This document shows positions 16,627-24,819 of a stretch of DNA of 64,000 nt, in pieces. Below the pieces are notes generated by a model. That model did no database searches and was not told where the DNA came from. It worked only from the letters and a program-made list of their open reading frames with translations. Where the stretch lies: assembly GCF_016746085.1 (NCBI RefSeq), contig NZ_JAERTZ010000004.1, positions 124,001 through 188,000 of the forward strand, read 5' to 3'. The stretch comes from Zobellella iuensis (GTDB taxonomy: Bacteria; Pseudomonadota; Gammaproteobacteria; Enterobacterales; Aeromonadaceae). Each line of letters starts with the position of its first letter. The first letter of the stretch is position 1. Position numbers and translations under genes: made by a program.

Positions 16627-17007
16627 CTATTTTTTTGACAATAGCCATAATCCGCCTGAAATGGCTACGCCTGCCAGAGCGGTCATTCCAATAATCGCAA
16701 GAGTGGAAAATCCTCGCTGAGATTGGTGTGATCGCTTATTTACTTCGCGGATATCTTCGCGCGCCTCTCGAAGTGCGTCCCTAGCATCTTTTAGCCTCTG
16801 AGTCCTTTCATCTTCTGTCTTCGCGTTGGCCAGAGCCTCCTTTGAGGCAGAAATGTACTCAGATGTAAGTGACCCAATATTGTTGATTGCGTCCGAGTCA
16901 ACCTTTGCCGTGTTCTCTGACGTTTTGTGAAGTGTCTGAAACCCTTCTTTCTGCCCCTCATCTGAAAGACGACTTACAGAACTTTTGGATTCGATGTTTT
17001 TTTTCAT
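16627..17007 (-). CDS. Unknown tail-anchored coiled-coil protein, 126 residues
   Basis: I do not recognise the family. Residues 1-95 are highly charged and helical (including TEDERTQRLKDARDALREAR), likely a coiled coil, followed by one hydrophobic segment (STLAIIGMTALAGVAISGGLWLL) and a short KK tail. That predicts a C-terminal tail-anchored protein facing the cytoplasm. It is the first cassette on the minus strand, beginning 28 bases after the GCCTAAC boundary at 17035. A membrane-linked toxin, effector or scaffold are all possible. Confidence 0.6.
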   Translation of the reverse strand: MKKNIESKSSVSRLSDEGQKEGFQTLHKTSENTAKVDSDAINNIGSLTSEYISASKEALANAKTEDERTQRLKDARDALREAREDIREVNKRSHQSQRGFSTLAIIGMTALAGVAISGGLWLLSKK

Positions 17008-17034
17008 AAAATTCTCTCAGATGCTGATTGCGAT

Positions 17035-17090
17035 GCCTAACAATTGTATATTGACCTGGCTCATTTACACACACCTGACCAGATCAATAA
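17035..17090 (-). other. Right boundary of the cassette cluster (attI- or attC-like)
   Basis: The 7-mer GCCTAAC (17035-17041) is the complement of the GTTAGGC core box where cassettes join. To its right the arms ATTGACCTGG (17050-17059) and CCAGATCAAT (17079-17088) pair at 9 of 10 positions. This could be half of an attC or part of an attI. No integrase gene follows within the next several kilobases. Confidence 0.5.
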
Positions 17091-17508
17091 AAACTTATAA
17101 TCAACTGATAATAGAAATATTTTACACAATCGCCCCCAACCAGTGCCGGAGTAAACAAGCCGGCGCGATAACGCCATAAGGCGGCTCGATTGTCCCTTCG
17201 CCTGCCGGTTATCCGGCTGAAGCCGGGAGGATTTTTATCGGCTTGCCGGGGTTATCGAGAAGTCCGATGTGGGTTATCGCGCCTGTACAGTGGTTTTTGG
17301 CCGTTGATACTGTATAAACCCATCGCCATCCGGGCCCTGCCGGGCACGCTACCGCCCGTCACTGTTTTCGGGTTCAAGCGCACCCCCGGCCGACTCATTT
17401 GTGCCTAGTTTTGTCGCTTCATGGGTAAAAGGCAATTGCGGAATGTCTTTTTTGCGAGGCAGGAGGAAAGCCCCGGCCGGGGCTGTCCGCCTGGTGTAAG
17501 CGGGTGCG
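17042..17508. other. Intergenic region with direct repeat A
   Basis: 467 bases without a credible gene. It holds the cassette-boundary hairpin, an AT-rich stretch (17080-17130), the 216-bp direct repeat A (17165-17380) and a GC hairpin AGCCCCGGCCGGGGCT (17469-17484) that may terminate the patatin gene. Confidence 0.6.
17165..17380. repeat. Imperfect direct repeat A (216 bp)
   Basis: Matches repeat B at 22057-22271 in the same orientation and at almost equal length. By hand count 93 of the first 120 positions agree without gaps, and the last ~40 bases are again nearly identical (CGCTACCGCCCG...CTGTTTTC). The first ~120 bp are bounded by an 11-bp inverted repeat, GGCGCGATAAC (17162-17172) and GTTATCGCGCC (17273-17283), with further TTATCG motifs inside. 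A and B flank three hydrolase genes. Confidence 0.85.
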
Positions 17509-18468
17509 CTACAGCCGAGCGACGATATCGTCGAGCATTTGATTCACTTGCGGCTCGCGGAGATAGTCTTGCGCCGTGGTGGTAAGCGCGTTGATGTTTG
17601 TTGCGCTCACGTCGTCCATGTCGTCCATGCCCTTGGCCAGCTGGGTCTGCAAACGGAAGTAGCCGGCGCCTATGCTCTGGCGGGCGATGTAGTCGACCGA
17701 CTTGCTTGCTCCGTCGAACAATACGTCGATGATCGGCAGCGCCCATTCGAGCGCGCCCCACTCCTGGGTTGCTTCCGCCGGAATGGGCCGCGTGACCTGG
17801 CCGGTGCCTATCGACACCACCATTAACGGCTGCTCTGGTGTACCGGCCTCGCGGTTCAGGCGCAGCGCCTCGGCAACGGCGCAGGCGGTCGGATTGTTGG
17901 CGACAACGCCACCATCGATCAGTGCACAACGTTTGCCTTCCACGTCCATGATATGGCCGGGGAAATAGGTCGGTGCCGACGACGAGGCAACGCACACTTG
18001 CCACACCGGCAACTCCCAGTGCTCTTCCTTATGGCTTTTGAAGATCACCGCCGAGCGCGCGATGGTGTCGTAAGACACAACCAGGGTGCGCGGCGACAGA
18101 TGCTTGAGGGTGTTGCCGCCAAGCACCGACGAAAGCACCGCACGCAGGCCCTTGCCATCGTATTTGGGCGCCGAGGGGCCCTGCGTAAACAAGCGGCCCA
18201 TGCGCGACCACAGCCGCATCGCCCCTCCCGGAAAAATCTCCTGGTGGCGCTGCACGTACAGGTCGGCAATCTGCTGCGGGCTAAGGCCGCTCGCAATACC
18301 GCAGGCAAGAATGCTGCCGGTCGAGGTGCCGGCGATCAGATCGAAGTGATCGCGCACGCTGCCCTTGCCGGAGCGGCGTAAACGGCGCTCAACTTCAACC
18401 AGCCACAGCGCGGGGATAAGCCCGCGGATGCCGCCTCCGTCAAGGGATAACAAGGTTTTGATGGCCAT
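17509..18468 (-). CDS. Patatin-like phospholipase
   Basis: 319 residues with a GGAGGA site before the ATG. All patatin elements are present: oxyanion loop DGGGIRG (10-16), nucleophile elbow GTSTG with Ser49, and the catalytic DGG at 184-186 (ALIDGGVVANNP). It should hydrolyse acyl esters of membrane phospholipids. It has no signal peptide or membrane helix. Closely similar enzymes serve as CBASS (CapV) effectors, type VI effectors and housekeeping lipases; no cyclase or VgrG/PAAR gene is nearby. It is the last of three same-strand hydrolase genes between repeats A and B. Confidence 0.88.
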   Translation of the reverse strand: MAIKTLLSLDGGGIRGLIPALWLVEVERRLRRSGKGSVRDHFDLIAGTSTGSILACGIASGLSPQQIADLYVQRHQEIFPGGAMRLWSRMGRLFTQGPSAPKYDGKGLRAVLSSVLGGNTLKHLSPRTLVVSYDTIARSAVIFKSHKEEHWELPVWQVCVASSSAPTYFPGHIMDVEGKRCALIDGGVVANNPTACAVAEALRLNREAGTPEQPLMVVSIGTGQVTRPIPAEATQEWGALEWALPIIDVLFDGASKSVDYIARQSIGAGYFRLQTQLAKGMDDMDDVSATNINALTTTAQDYLREPQVNQMLDDIVARL

Positions 18469-18594
18469 AAGGATTCCTCCGGTGAGTACCGAGCAGCGCT
18501 CAGGAGCGGATAAGATTGCAGGCTGCCGTTGCGCAAACGGGGGGCCGAGGAGCCACTGGCTCCTATTGCCGATTGCGCGGGGCGAACCGCGCCG

Positions 18595-19527
18595 CTAGAA
18601 CATGCCGAGCGCCGCACGGGTCATGGCGCCAACAATGCCGTCGGCACGCAGCCCGTTGAGCCCCTGGAACCGCCTCACCGCGGCGGCGGTCGCATGCCCG
18701 TATACACCATCCACCTGCAGCGACTCGCCGCGCGCGTTAAGCGCCTGCTGTAACGCCTTAACGTCGTCGCCGCGGTGCATCGGGCTGGTGACCATCAATA
18801 GCCGCTCGCCGTCGTCGCTGGCAGCACGCGCGTGACTGGAGCCATCGAGCACCGCCTCGTCGATAAACTGGCCGCGCACCGTAATGGGCAGGGCCAGCGC
18901 CCAGTTGTCTGCGCTGGTCAGCTTCTGCAAGGCATCGATGCGATAGACGGTACGCGGCAGCAGCGGATTAGTGTGGTTGGCAAGCCAGTCGCGCCGCGTG
19001 GTGAGGTACAGTGCAATCCACGCCTGCTCCGATGTTTTGCTCTTGCCCTTGGCCTGTTGATCGGTGCGGTCGCGCATGCGCCGCCAGGAGCCGTGTATAA
19101 AGCTGTCGAACACGACCGTGGTGCCCAGCGCGCTGTTGATGTTGCGCGACCGCGCGGCGGTCACCGTGGGGTGCCAGTAGAGATCGTCGAAAAACGCGTC
19201 CTGCACCGCCTTCATCACCGGGTCGCTCCCTGCCTCGCGCAGCAGCCGCCGCAGCGCAGCGTCTTGATCCAGGCTGGTGTCGCGGTCGCGCAGCCGCCCG
19301 AGATAGGGCCGCAGCGGCTCGGCAAAGGCGGCGGCCGGTGCTGCGCAGTAGCGGTTGATGAGCAAAAACAGGTTGCCACTGCCGAGCGTGGTCTGCAGTT
19401 TTCCGTAGGTCAGGTGCCCCGTGTCACCCGGCAACAGTGTAACCGTGTCGTAACCGCCGGTCGGCCGGCCGGTCTCGAAAACGTGTACTACCGCCTGGGC
19501 GGTCTTGTGCTGAAGATCGGTAAGCAT
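18595..19527 (-). CDS. GH46-like muramidase/chitosanase with C-terminal peptidoglycan-binding domain
   Basis: 310 residues with a GCAGGAA site before the ATG. The N-terminal ~220 residues resemble the lysozyme-superfamily GH46 fold: VHVFETGRPTGGYDTVTLLP then GDTGHLTYGKLQTTLGSGN, where E18 and D35 are the likely catalytic pair. The C-terminal ~65 residues are a PG_binding_1 repeat (GDDVKALQQALNARG...LRADGIVGAMTRAAL). It should cleave peptidoglycan or chitosan. There is no signal peptide, so export, lysis or a secretion machine would be needed to reach the wall. It lies between the metalloprotease and the lipase. Confidence 0.75.
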   Translation of the reverse strand: MLTDLQHKTAQAVVHVFETGRPTGGYDTVTLLPGDTGHLTYGKLQTTLGSGNLFLLINRYCAAPAAAFAEPLRPYLGRLRDRDTSLDQDAALRRLLREAGSDPVMKAVQDAFFDDLYWHPTVTAARSRNINSALGTTVVFDSFIHGSWRRMRDRTDQQAKGKSKTSEQAWIALYLTTRRDWLANHTNPLLPRTVYRIDALQKLTSADNWALALPITVRGQFIDEAVLDGSSHARAASDDGERLLMVTSPMHRGDDVKALQQALNARGESLQVDGVYGHATAAAVRRFQGLNGLRADGIVGAMTRAALGMF

Positions 19528-19717
19528 GATGAAATTCCTGCGTGGTGGAACTCGCCATCCCCGGGCCTGAGCCCGGGGGCCAAGGGAAGATGCGGGCGGC
19601 TCAAGGGGGGCTTGGCTCTTTTGAGCGCAGCAACTGGTTTCTATTCAACCTCTGTGTTGGTGCGTGTCCACTGAGCAACGGGGCGGCCGTCGCGTGAGTC
19701 GAGGGCCGCTGGCGTGC

Positions 19718-21949
19718 CTATCCGGGATCCGCGTGCCGAGTCCGTCCCATCCGCCAGATCTCGCCAGCGACATCCGCACGGACGCGTGTGAGGGCATCGT
19801 CACTGTCGTCGACCGCGAGCAGTTCGGCAAAGCTCGTGGCACGTTCTCCATATCGGGTGTTCGATCCTTCCAGAACGGCGGCCTCCAGCACACCGACCCG
19901 CACCTGCTCGACCGCCCGCGGCGACGTCACGCCGGGGGCGTGTTCATAGTTGAACGCAATGACGTCGAGGAACACCGCGCGACGCAGCCGGTTGCCATTC
20001 AGCCGTGTCAGCAACGCTTCCGCTAGTGCCGGATACGGCGTGAACTCGGGGTTCGCCAGCCAGGCCGTGATGTCGGCCTCCGGCACGCTGAAGTCGATCC
20101 CGACGGCGGCCAGGGCGCCGAGCACGGTTTGCGTCGGCTGCACCTGCACGTCGACCAGTTGGCGGAACGCGGTTCGTCCGGCGGCGTCGAGTCCCGACGC
20201 GTCGTTGATCAAGCGGGTCGTCTGTGCGTACCAGAGCCGCTGGACTTCCTCGCGGACCCGCAACGACCATCCGGGCTCCGGCGTCGGCTTCCGGAACAAC
20301 GGCGGCACTTCATGGTAGCGGTCGAAAACGCGCCGAAGGCACCTATCGAGGGTCGCCGCATCGTCCGGATGGACGCCGTCGAACCAACCCTCGGCGGCGA
20401 AGGTGCCGCTGGCCGCCGCCGTCGTCCCGTCACCGGTGACGGTGACGACGACCGGAACCTCGAAGCGTTCGCCGCCACGGGAGGTCAGCGCCAGTTCGAA
20501 GACGACGGGGTCGATGGTGTACTCCACCGCGAACGTCACGCCGTCGTAGGGCACGTCCACCGTGCCGCTGTTGCCGCCCGCAGGCACGCCGCCGACCGTC
20601 CACGCCACGGTGGCGTCGGGAACCCCGGGTGCGCCACCACCGCCGAAGCCGGTCGTGCGGATGCGAAACTGGCTGAACGTCGACGTCGCGAACGTCCCTT
20701 TGCGGATCGCATCGCCGCACGGCGTCGTCGTTTGCTCCAGCGCCCCCACCACACCCACGACGTCGTCTGAATGGTTGCCGCGGACGAGCTCGACACGCCG
20801 CGCCGCGCCCTCCGTTACCGAGACTTCGACCCAGTTGCGTTCCGGATCGATGTCTTCAACACTGACGACGAGCGACGTGGTGGCAACGGCGACGTCGGCG
20901 TCCGGCGACACCGTCGGGACCGACCCGCGGTACCACACCCGCGGGCCAACGTTCGGCTGGTCGACGAGCGAGTGCACCACCACGCCCTCGCGCGACAGGC
21001 TCGGCCCCAGGATGTCCATGCCAGCATCCCACCCGCGGGCCGTGCGGTACTCGACGTAGACGCGGCCGACGCCGTTCGCGGGCTCGTTCGGCGGATGCAG
21101 GATCAGGAGGCACCGTCCGGTCGCAGCCGACGCCGGCACCAGGCGCACACGCACGGCACCACCCGGGGGCGGGAAGGGCCGCTCGACAACGCGGCCGGCG
21201 AGAGCATCGGGCATGAACCGGTGCAGGTTGGCGCGGGCCAGGTGAGGTCCCATGGCGAGGGCACCGTTGGCGTTCGGCCAACCGCTGACGGGCGGGCCGA
21301 TGAAGGTCGGCGAGGCCGCGTAAAACGGGCCGGTCCCGAGCCATAGGGTGCCGAACGACGCCGATGACATCAGATCATACGGCGACCCGTATTCGGGCCC
21401 CACGATGATGTTGGCGTCGGAGGGATCCCAGTCGGTGCCGTTGTTGTCGAGGCCGAAGGTGTGGCCGAAGCCGAGCACGTGGCCGATCTCGTGGCACATG
21501 AACGTGTGGTCGCTCGCCATTATCGGCAGCACGGCGACAGTGAATCCGCCGACGCCCGTCGTGCCGCCGTCGAAGCCGGTCGTGACTGTTGCGGGCTGTC
21601 CGGGCTGCCCGGCGAGCGGGTTCGCCATGGTCCGCGTTCCGGGGTGCGTCAGCACCACGAGTCCGTCGAGTCCGGCGAGCGGGTCGTGCCCGGGAACGCG
21701 GGCGCGGAGCGCATTGATCGCGGCCGTCGCCTGTGCGCTGCGGCTCGTGTCGGTGCCGATGGTGATGTCGACCCACGGAAACATCGGCGAGTCGAGGAAA
21801 TCCAGGTAACCGCGGGTGGTGTTGATCCAGTAGCGCAACAGCGAGCGGTCGCCGATCATCACCATCGCGATGCACGCCTGATCGGGGATGACAGGGACGG
21901 TTGTATCGTGCCTGGCGCGTATGATGCCGAGGCGAACATTCTTGGGCAT
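19718..21949 (-). CDS. Metzincin-type zinc metalloprotease, large multidomain
   Basis: 743 residues from the ATG at 21949, with GAGGTG upstream; a GTG three codons earlier is possible. The zinc motif HEIGHVLGFGH (153-163) is exactly HExxHxxGxxH, and a Met-turn lies at YDLMSS (191-196), so it is a metzincin. The middle (about 350-520) looks like beta-rich immunoglobulin-like repeats, and the rest is helical. No signal peptide is visible, unusual for a metzincin. Codon use is CG-dinucleotide rich (many gacg/gtcg), unlike the CTG/GCC style of the neighbours, which suggests transfer from another lineage, perhaps actinobacterial or myxobacterial. Confidence 0.8.
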   Translation of the reverse strand: MPKNVRLGIIRARHDTTVPVIPDQACIAMVMIGDRSLLRYWINTTRGYLDFLDSPMFPWVDITIGTDTSRSAQATAAINALRARVPGHDPLAGLDGLVVLTHPGTRTMANPLAGQPGQPATVTTGFDGGTTGVGGFTVAVLPIMASDHTFMCHEIGHVLGFGHTFGLDNNGTDWDPSDANIIVGPEYGSPYDLMSSASFGTLWLGTGPFYAASPTFIGPPVSGWPNANGALAMGPHLARANLHRFMPDALAGRVVERPFPPPGGAVRVRLVPASAATGRCLLILHPPNEPANGVGRVYVEYRTARGWDAGMDILGPSLSREGVVVHSLVDQPNVGPRVWYRGSVPTVSPDADVAVATTSLVVSVEDIDPERNWVEVSVTEGAARRVELVRGNHSDDVVGVVGALEQTTTPCGDAIRKGTFATSTFSQFRIRTTGFGGGGAPGVPDATVAWTVGGVPAGGNSGTVDVPYDGVTFAVEYTIDPVVFELALTSRGGERFEVPVVVTVTGDGTTAAASGTFAAEGWFDGVHPDDAATLDRCLRRVFDRYHEVPPLFRKPTPEPGWSLRVREEVQRLWYAQTTRLINDASGLDAAGRTAFRQLVDVQVQPTQTVLGALAAVGIDFSVPEADITAWLANPEFTPYPALAEALLTRLNGNRLRRAVFLDVIAFNYEHAPGVTSPRAVEQVRVGVLEAAVLEGSNTRYGERATSFAELLAVDDSDDALTRVRADVAGEIWRMGRTRHADPG

Positions 21950-22026
21950 GGGTTGCACCTCGTTTGTTAGTCAACTCCCTCCGAATGCAAAGTGGCCCTA
22001 TGACGCCGCAAGAACCAAAGCCGAGA

Positions 22027-22055
22027 GAAGCCAGAAGCCAGAAGCCAGAAGCCAG
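22027..22055. repeat. Short tandem repeat, 7-bp unit
   Basis: Four copies of GAAGCCA in a row directly abutting direct repeat B, upstream of the metalloprotease on its strand. Copy number could vary by slippage and alter promoter spacing. Confidence 0.8.
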
Positions 22056-22056
22056 A

Positions 22057-22271
22057 GCGATAACGCCATAATCCAGCTCGATGGCCTCCTTGCCTGCCGG
22101 CTATCTTACTGAAATAGAAAGGATCTTTATCGGGATGTTGGGGTTATCGGGAGGTCCGACCTGGGTTATCGCGCCGTATAGCGGTTTCAGGATATGCATA
22201 CCGCATAAAAACAATGCCACTTGAGTCTTTAAAGGTACGCTACCGCCCGCCGCTGTTTTCAGGTCCAAGCG
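22057..22271. repeat. Imperfect direct repeat B (215 bp)
   Basis: Partner of repeat A (17165-17380), same orientation. Its first ~116 bp are bounded by GCGATAAC (22057-22064) and GTTATCGC (22165-22172). It lies 108 bases upstream of the metalloprotease start and 160 bases upstream of zntB. Confidence 0.85.
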
Positions 22272-22432
22272 TCTACCTGCCCTACCCACTTGAGACAAGT
22301 ATTGTTGCCACAAAACAAAACATCAATTGTAATAATTCTTATTTTGTGTTTGTGATTTTTCTCGGCAAGGCTCTGACGAGGCCGGCCCCGCCTTGGTGTA
22401 AGCTGGTGGCTCTGATCTTGGGGAGGAATGCG

Positions 22433-23395
22433 ATGGAGCGGGTGCCGGTTAACAGTATTTATCGCCTGGTGCTGGACGGCGCCGGGGGCATGCGGCCGCT
22501 GGCGGGGGCCGGGCTGCCGGCGGACGGGCCCGCCTGGGTGCATCTGGACTACGGGGATCCCGAGTCCGCCCGCTGGCTAAGGCAGAGCCCGCTGCTGAAC
22601 GAGGCCGCCCGCGAGGCGCTGCTGGGCCAGAGCAGCCGGCCCAAGCTGGTGCGCCAGGGCGACAACCTGCTGCTGATCCTGCGCGGCATCAACCACAACC
22701 AGGGGAACAGGCCCGAAGAAATGGTGGCCCTGCGCATCTTTATCACCCCCGATCTGATTATCAGCAGCCGGCGCCGGCCGCTGCTGTCGGAGCAGGATCT
22801 GTTCGCCCGGCTCGAGCGCCGCGGCGGCCCGGCCAACCCGGGCGACTGGCTGGTGGAAATGTGCGACGCCCTTACCGACCGGGCCGGCGAATTCGTGGAG
22901 GAGCTGCACGACCAGATCCTGGCGCTGGAAGAGGCGGTGCTGGAGCGCAAGCTGCCGGGCAACGGCCGGCTGGGCCGCATCCGCAAGCAATTGATCCTGA
23001 TCCGCCGCTACCTGTCGCCGCAGCGGGATCTGGTGGCCCGGCTGGCCAACGAAAAAATCGGCTGGCTGGACGAGGACGACCGCCGCCGGCTACAGGACAT
23101 CGCCGACCGGCTGCGCCGCTGGCTGGACGATCTGGACGCGGGCGTGGCCCGCACCGCCGTGCTGGCCGACGAGATCAACAACCTGATGACCGAGGCCACC
23201 AACCGCCGCGCCTACCAAATCTCGGTAATGGCGCTGCTGTTCCTGCCCGCCACCTTTCTCACCGGCCTGTTCGGCATCAACCTGGGCGGCATGCCGGGGG
23301 CCGAAAGCCCCCTCGCCTTCTGGGTTTTCTGCCTGATCATACTGGCGCTGGGAGTGGCGCTGGGTGCCTGGCTCAAGCTGCGCCGCTGGTGGTAG
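22433..23395 (+). CDS. zntB: Zinc transporter ZntB (CorA family)
   Basis: 320 residues from the ATG at 22433 with GGGAGGAA upstream; an upstream in-frame extension is non-coding in character. The large soluble N-terminal domain is followed by two C-terminal membrane helices, with the pore motif as FGINLGGMPG. The GIN form, rather than GMN, favours the zinc-linked ZntB branch of the CorA family. It forms a pentamer in the inner membrane and moves Zn2+. It is a single gene, convergent with the glycosyltransferase operon. Confidence 0.85.
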   Translation: MERVPVNSIYRLVLDGAGGMRPLAGAGLPADGPAWVHLDYGDPESARWLRQSPLLNEAAREALLGQSSRPKLVRQGDNLLLILRGINHNQGNRPEEMVALRIFITPDLIISSRRRPLLSEQDLFARLERRGGPANPGDWLVEMCDALTDRAGEFVEELHDQILALEEAVLERKLPGNGRLGRIRKQLILIRRYLSPQRDLVARLANEKIGWLDEDDRRRLQDIADRLRRWLDDLDAGVARTAVLADEINNLMTEATNRRAYQISVMALLFLPATFLTGLFGINLGGMPGAESPLAFWVFCLIILALGVALGAWLKLRRWW

Positions 23396-23415
23396 CCGGG
23401 CAAGGCGGCAGCAAA

Positions 23416-24819
23416 CTACTTTTGCAGCCAGCTGCCGCTGCGTTTCATCCTGCCCCAGTGTTTCTTGCGGCGGGTCAGCCACTGCAGCATGCCCCGCAGC
23501 CGCCACAGGGTGTTGAGCTGGCGGTAGCCAAAGTTTTCCAGCAACGCCACCAGGAACAGCCACAGCATGTCGCGCCGCCGGGGATACACCCGGAATGACA
23601 TGGCCTCCAGGAGCAGGCCGTTCACCGACAGCAGCATGCCAAGGCCAATCGCCACCACGGCAAAGGCCAGCAGCGCCTCCGCCGACACCAGGCCGAACAG
23701 AAAGCCGACCATCAGCAGCAGGTATCCCATCAGCTCTATCAGGGGCCCCAGCCACTCAAACAGGAACATAAAAGGCCAGGCCAGCCAGCCCGGTGCCCCA
23801 CCGGTGCGGCTGAAGGGCAGCCGCCAGTGGCTGAACAGGCTTTCGGACAACCCCCGCTGCCAGCGGCTCCGCTGCCGCCCCAGGGTGCCGATGTCTTCCG
23901 GCGCCTCGGTCCAGCACAGGGGGTCGGGCACATAGACGATGCGGTAGGGCATGCGGTGCTGGCGGTGGTAATGATGCAGGCGCACCACCAGCTCCATGTC
24001 TTCGCCCACCGTGTCCACCCGAAAGCCCCCCACGTCAATCACCCGTTGCCGGTTGAACAGGCCGAAGGCGCCGGAGATGATCAGCAGGGCGTTCATGGGC
24101 GACCAGCCCAGCCGGCCAAACAAGAAGGCGCGCAGATACTCCACCACCTGGAAACGGGCCAGCCAGCTGCGGGGCAAGCCGGCCTTCACCATAAAGCCGC
24201 CGCGGATCTCCGAGCCGTTGGCGATGCGCACCGTGCCGCCGGCGGCGATCACCCGTTCGTCCTCGATAAAGGGCTGCACTATGCGCAACAGGCTGTCCCG
24301 CTGCAGTATGGAGTCGCCGTCCATCACGCAGAACAGGCCGTGCCGGGCCGCATTGATGGCGGCATTGATGGCGTCGGCCTTGCCGCCGTTGGCCTTGTCG
24401 AGCACCACCAGGTTGGGAAAACGCCGGGAGCGGTAGATGCCGGTAATGGGCTTGCAGGGCAACTGCAACCGTACCGGCTGGGGCTGGGGCTCCAGTTGAA
24501 AGTCCTGCTGCAGGCAGGCCAGGGTCCGGTCGGTGGAGCCGTCGTTCACCACCATGACCTCGAATTCCCCGTACTGCAGCTGCAGCACCGACATCACCGA
24601 GGTGGTGATGATGCGCTCCTCGTTGAAGGCCGGCAGTATCAGGGTGATGGGGGGCTCCACCCCCAGCCAGGTGGGCGTTTCCCCCAGCTCGGAGCGGTAC
24701 TGCATGTACTGGCGCAGGTTAACGAGCGACACCAGGTTCAGGATCAGGTAGCCGAGATTCAGCAGGATGAAATAGCCGATAAACAGCAGGGGCAGCCAGA
24801 ACTCCCAGAACCCGTTCAT
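23416..24819 (-). CDS. Membrane glycosyltransferase family 2 (processive type)
   Basis: 467 residues from the ATG at 24819, overlapping the HEAT gene's stop by 4 bases (ATGA). One N-terminal helix is followed by the GT2 domain with ILPAFNEE, VVNDGSTDR, VMDGDS (DxD), VGEDMELVV and RQRSRWQRG (Q/RxxRW), then three or four C-terminal helices. These are the D,D,D,QxxRW residues of processive polysaccharide synthases such as PgaC, BcsA and NfrB. It would polymerise and export a surface glycan from UDP-sugars at the inner membrane. It is the last gene of a kinase-regulator-YaiO-HEAT-GT2 operon. The sugar is unknown. Confidence 0.88.
   Translation of the reverse strand: MNGFWEFWLPLLFIGYFILLNLGYLILNLVSLVNLRQYMQYRSELGETPTWLGVEPPITLILPAFNEERIITTSVMSVLQLQYGEFEVMVVNDGSTDRTLACLQQDFQLEPQPQPVRLQLPCKPITGIYRSRRFPNLVVLDKANGGKADAINAAINAARHGLFCVMDGDSILQRDSLLRIVQPFIEDERVIAAGGTVRIANGSEIRGGFMVKAGLPRSWLARFQVVEYLRAFLFGRLGWSPMNALLIISGAFGLFNRQRVIDVGGFRVDTVGEDMELVVRLHHYHRQHRMPYRIVYVPDPLCWTEAPEDIGTLGRQRSRWQRGLSESLFSHWRLPFSRTGGAPGWLAWPFMFLFEWLGPLIELMGYLLLMVGFLFGLVSAEALLAFAVVAIGLGMLLSVNGLLLEAMSFRVYPRRRDMLWLFLVALLENFGYRQLNTLWRLRGMLQWLTRRKKHWGRMKRSGSWLQK

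Larger units (their letters stand above)
10941..17041 (-). mobile_element. Integron gene-cassette cluster without integrase (CALIN)
   Basis: A ~6-kb AT-rich block with all genes on the minus strand, in contrast to the GC-rich flanks. Between the genes are 60-98-bp inverted-repeat sites bounded by AAC and GTT core boxes, at 12396-12466, 14502-14585, 16166-16263 and 16555-16614, plus a lone GCCTAAC boundary at 17035-17041. Each site lies just 3' of a gene, as attC sites do. No tyrosine-recombinase gene of IntI type is present in the window. The endonuclease at the left end may or may not be a cassette; no good attC lies beside it. Confidence 0.8.
21950..22432. other. Intergenic region with tandem repeat and direct repeat B
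   Basis: 483 bases without a credible gene. It contains a 7-bp tandem repeat (22027-22055), the 215-bp direct repeat B (22057-22271) and an AT-rich stretch (22290-22360) that probably holds the zntB promoter. Confidence 0.6.

Noticed and set aside
17165-17283. Direct repeat A (and B) as an attC site
   Set aside because: The AAC...GTT frame and inner CTCGAT/ATCGAG arms look attC-like, but the core boxes (CGATAAC, GTTATCG) do not fit RYYYAAC/GTTRRRY, the spacers are long, and similarity continues ~95 bp past the inverted part.
17509-18468. CBASS operon with the patatin protein as CapV effector
   Set aside because: No nucleotidyltransferase of CD-NTase type, no Cap2/Cap3 or HORMA gene lies nearby; the neighbours are a wall hydrolase and a protease.
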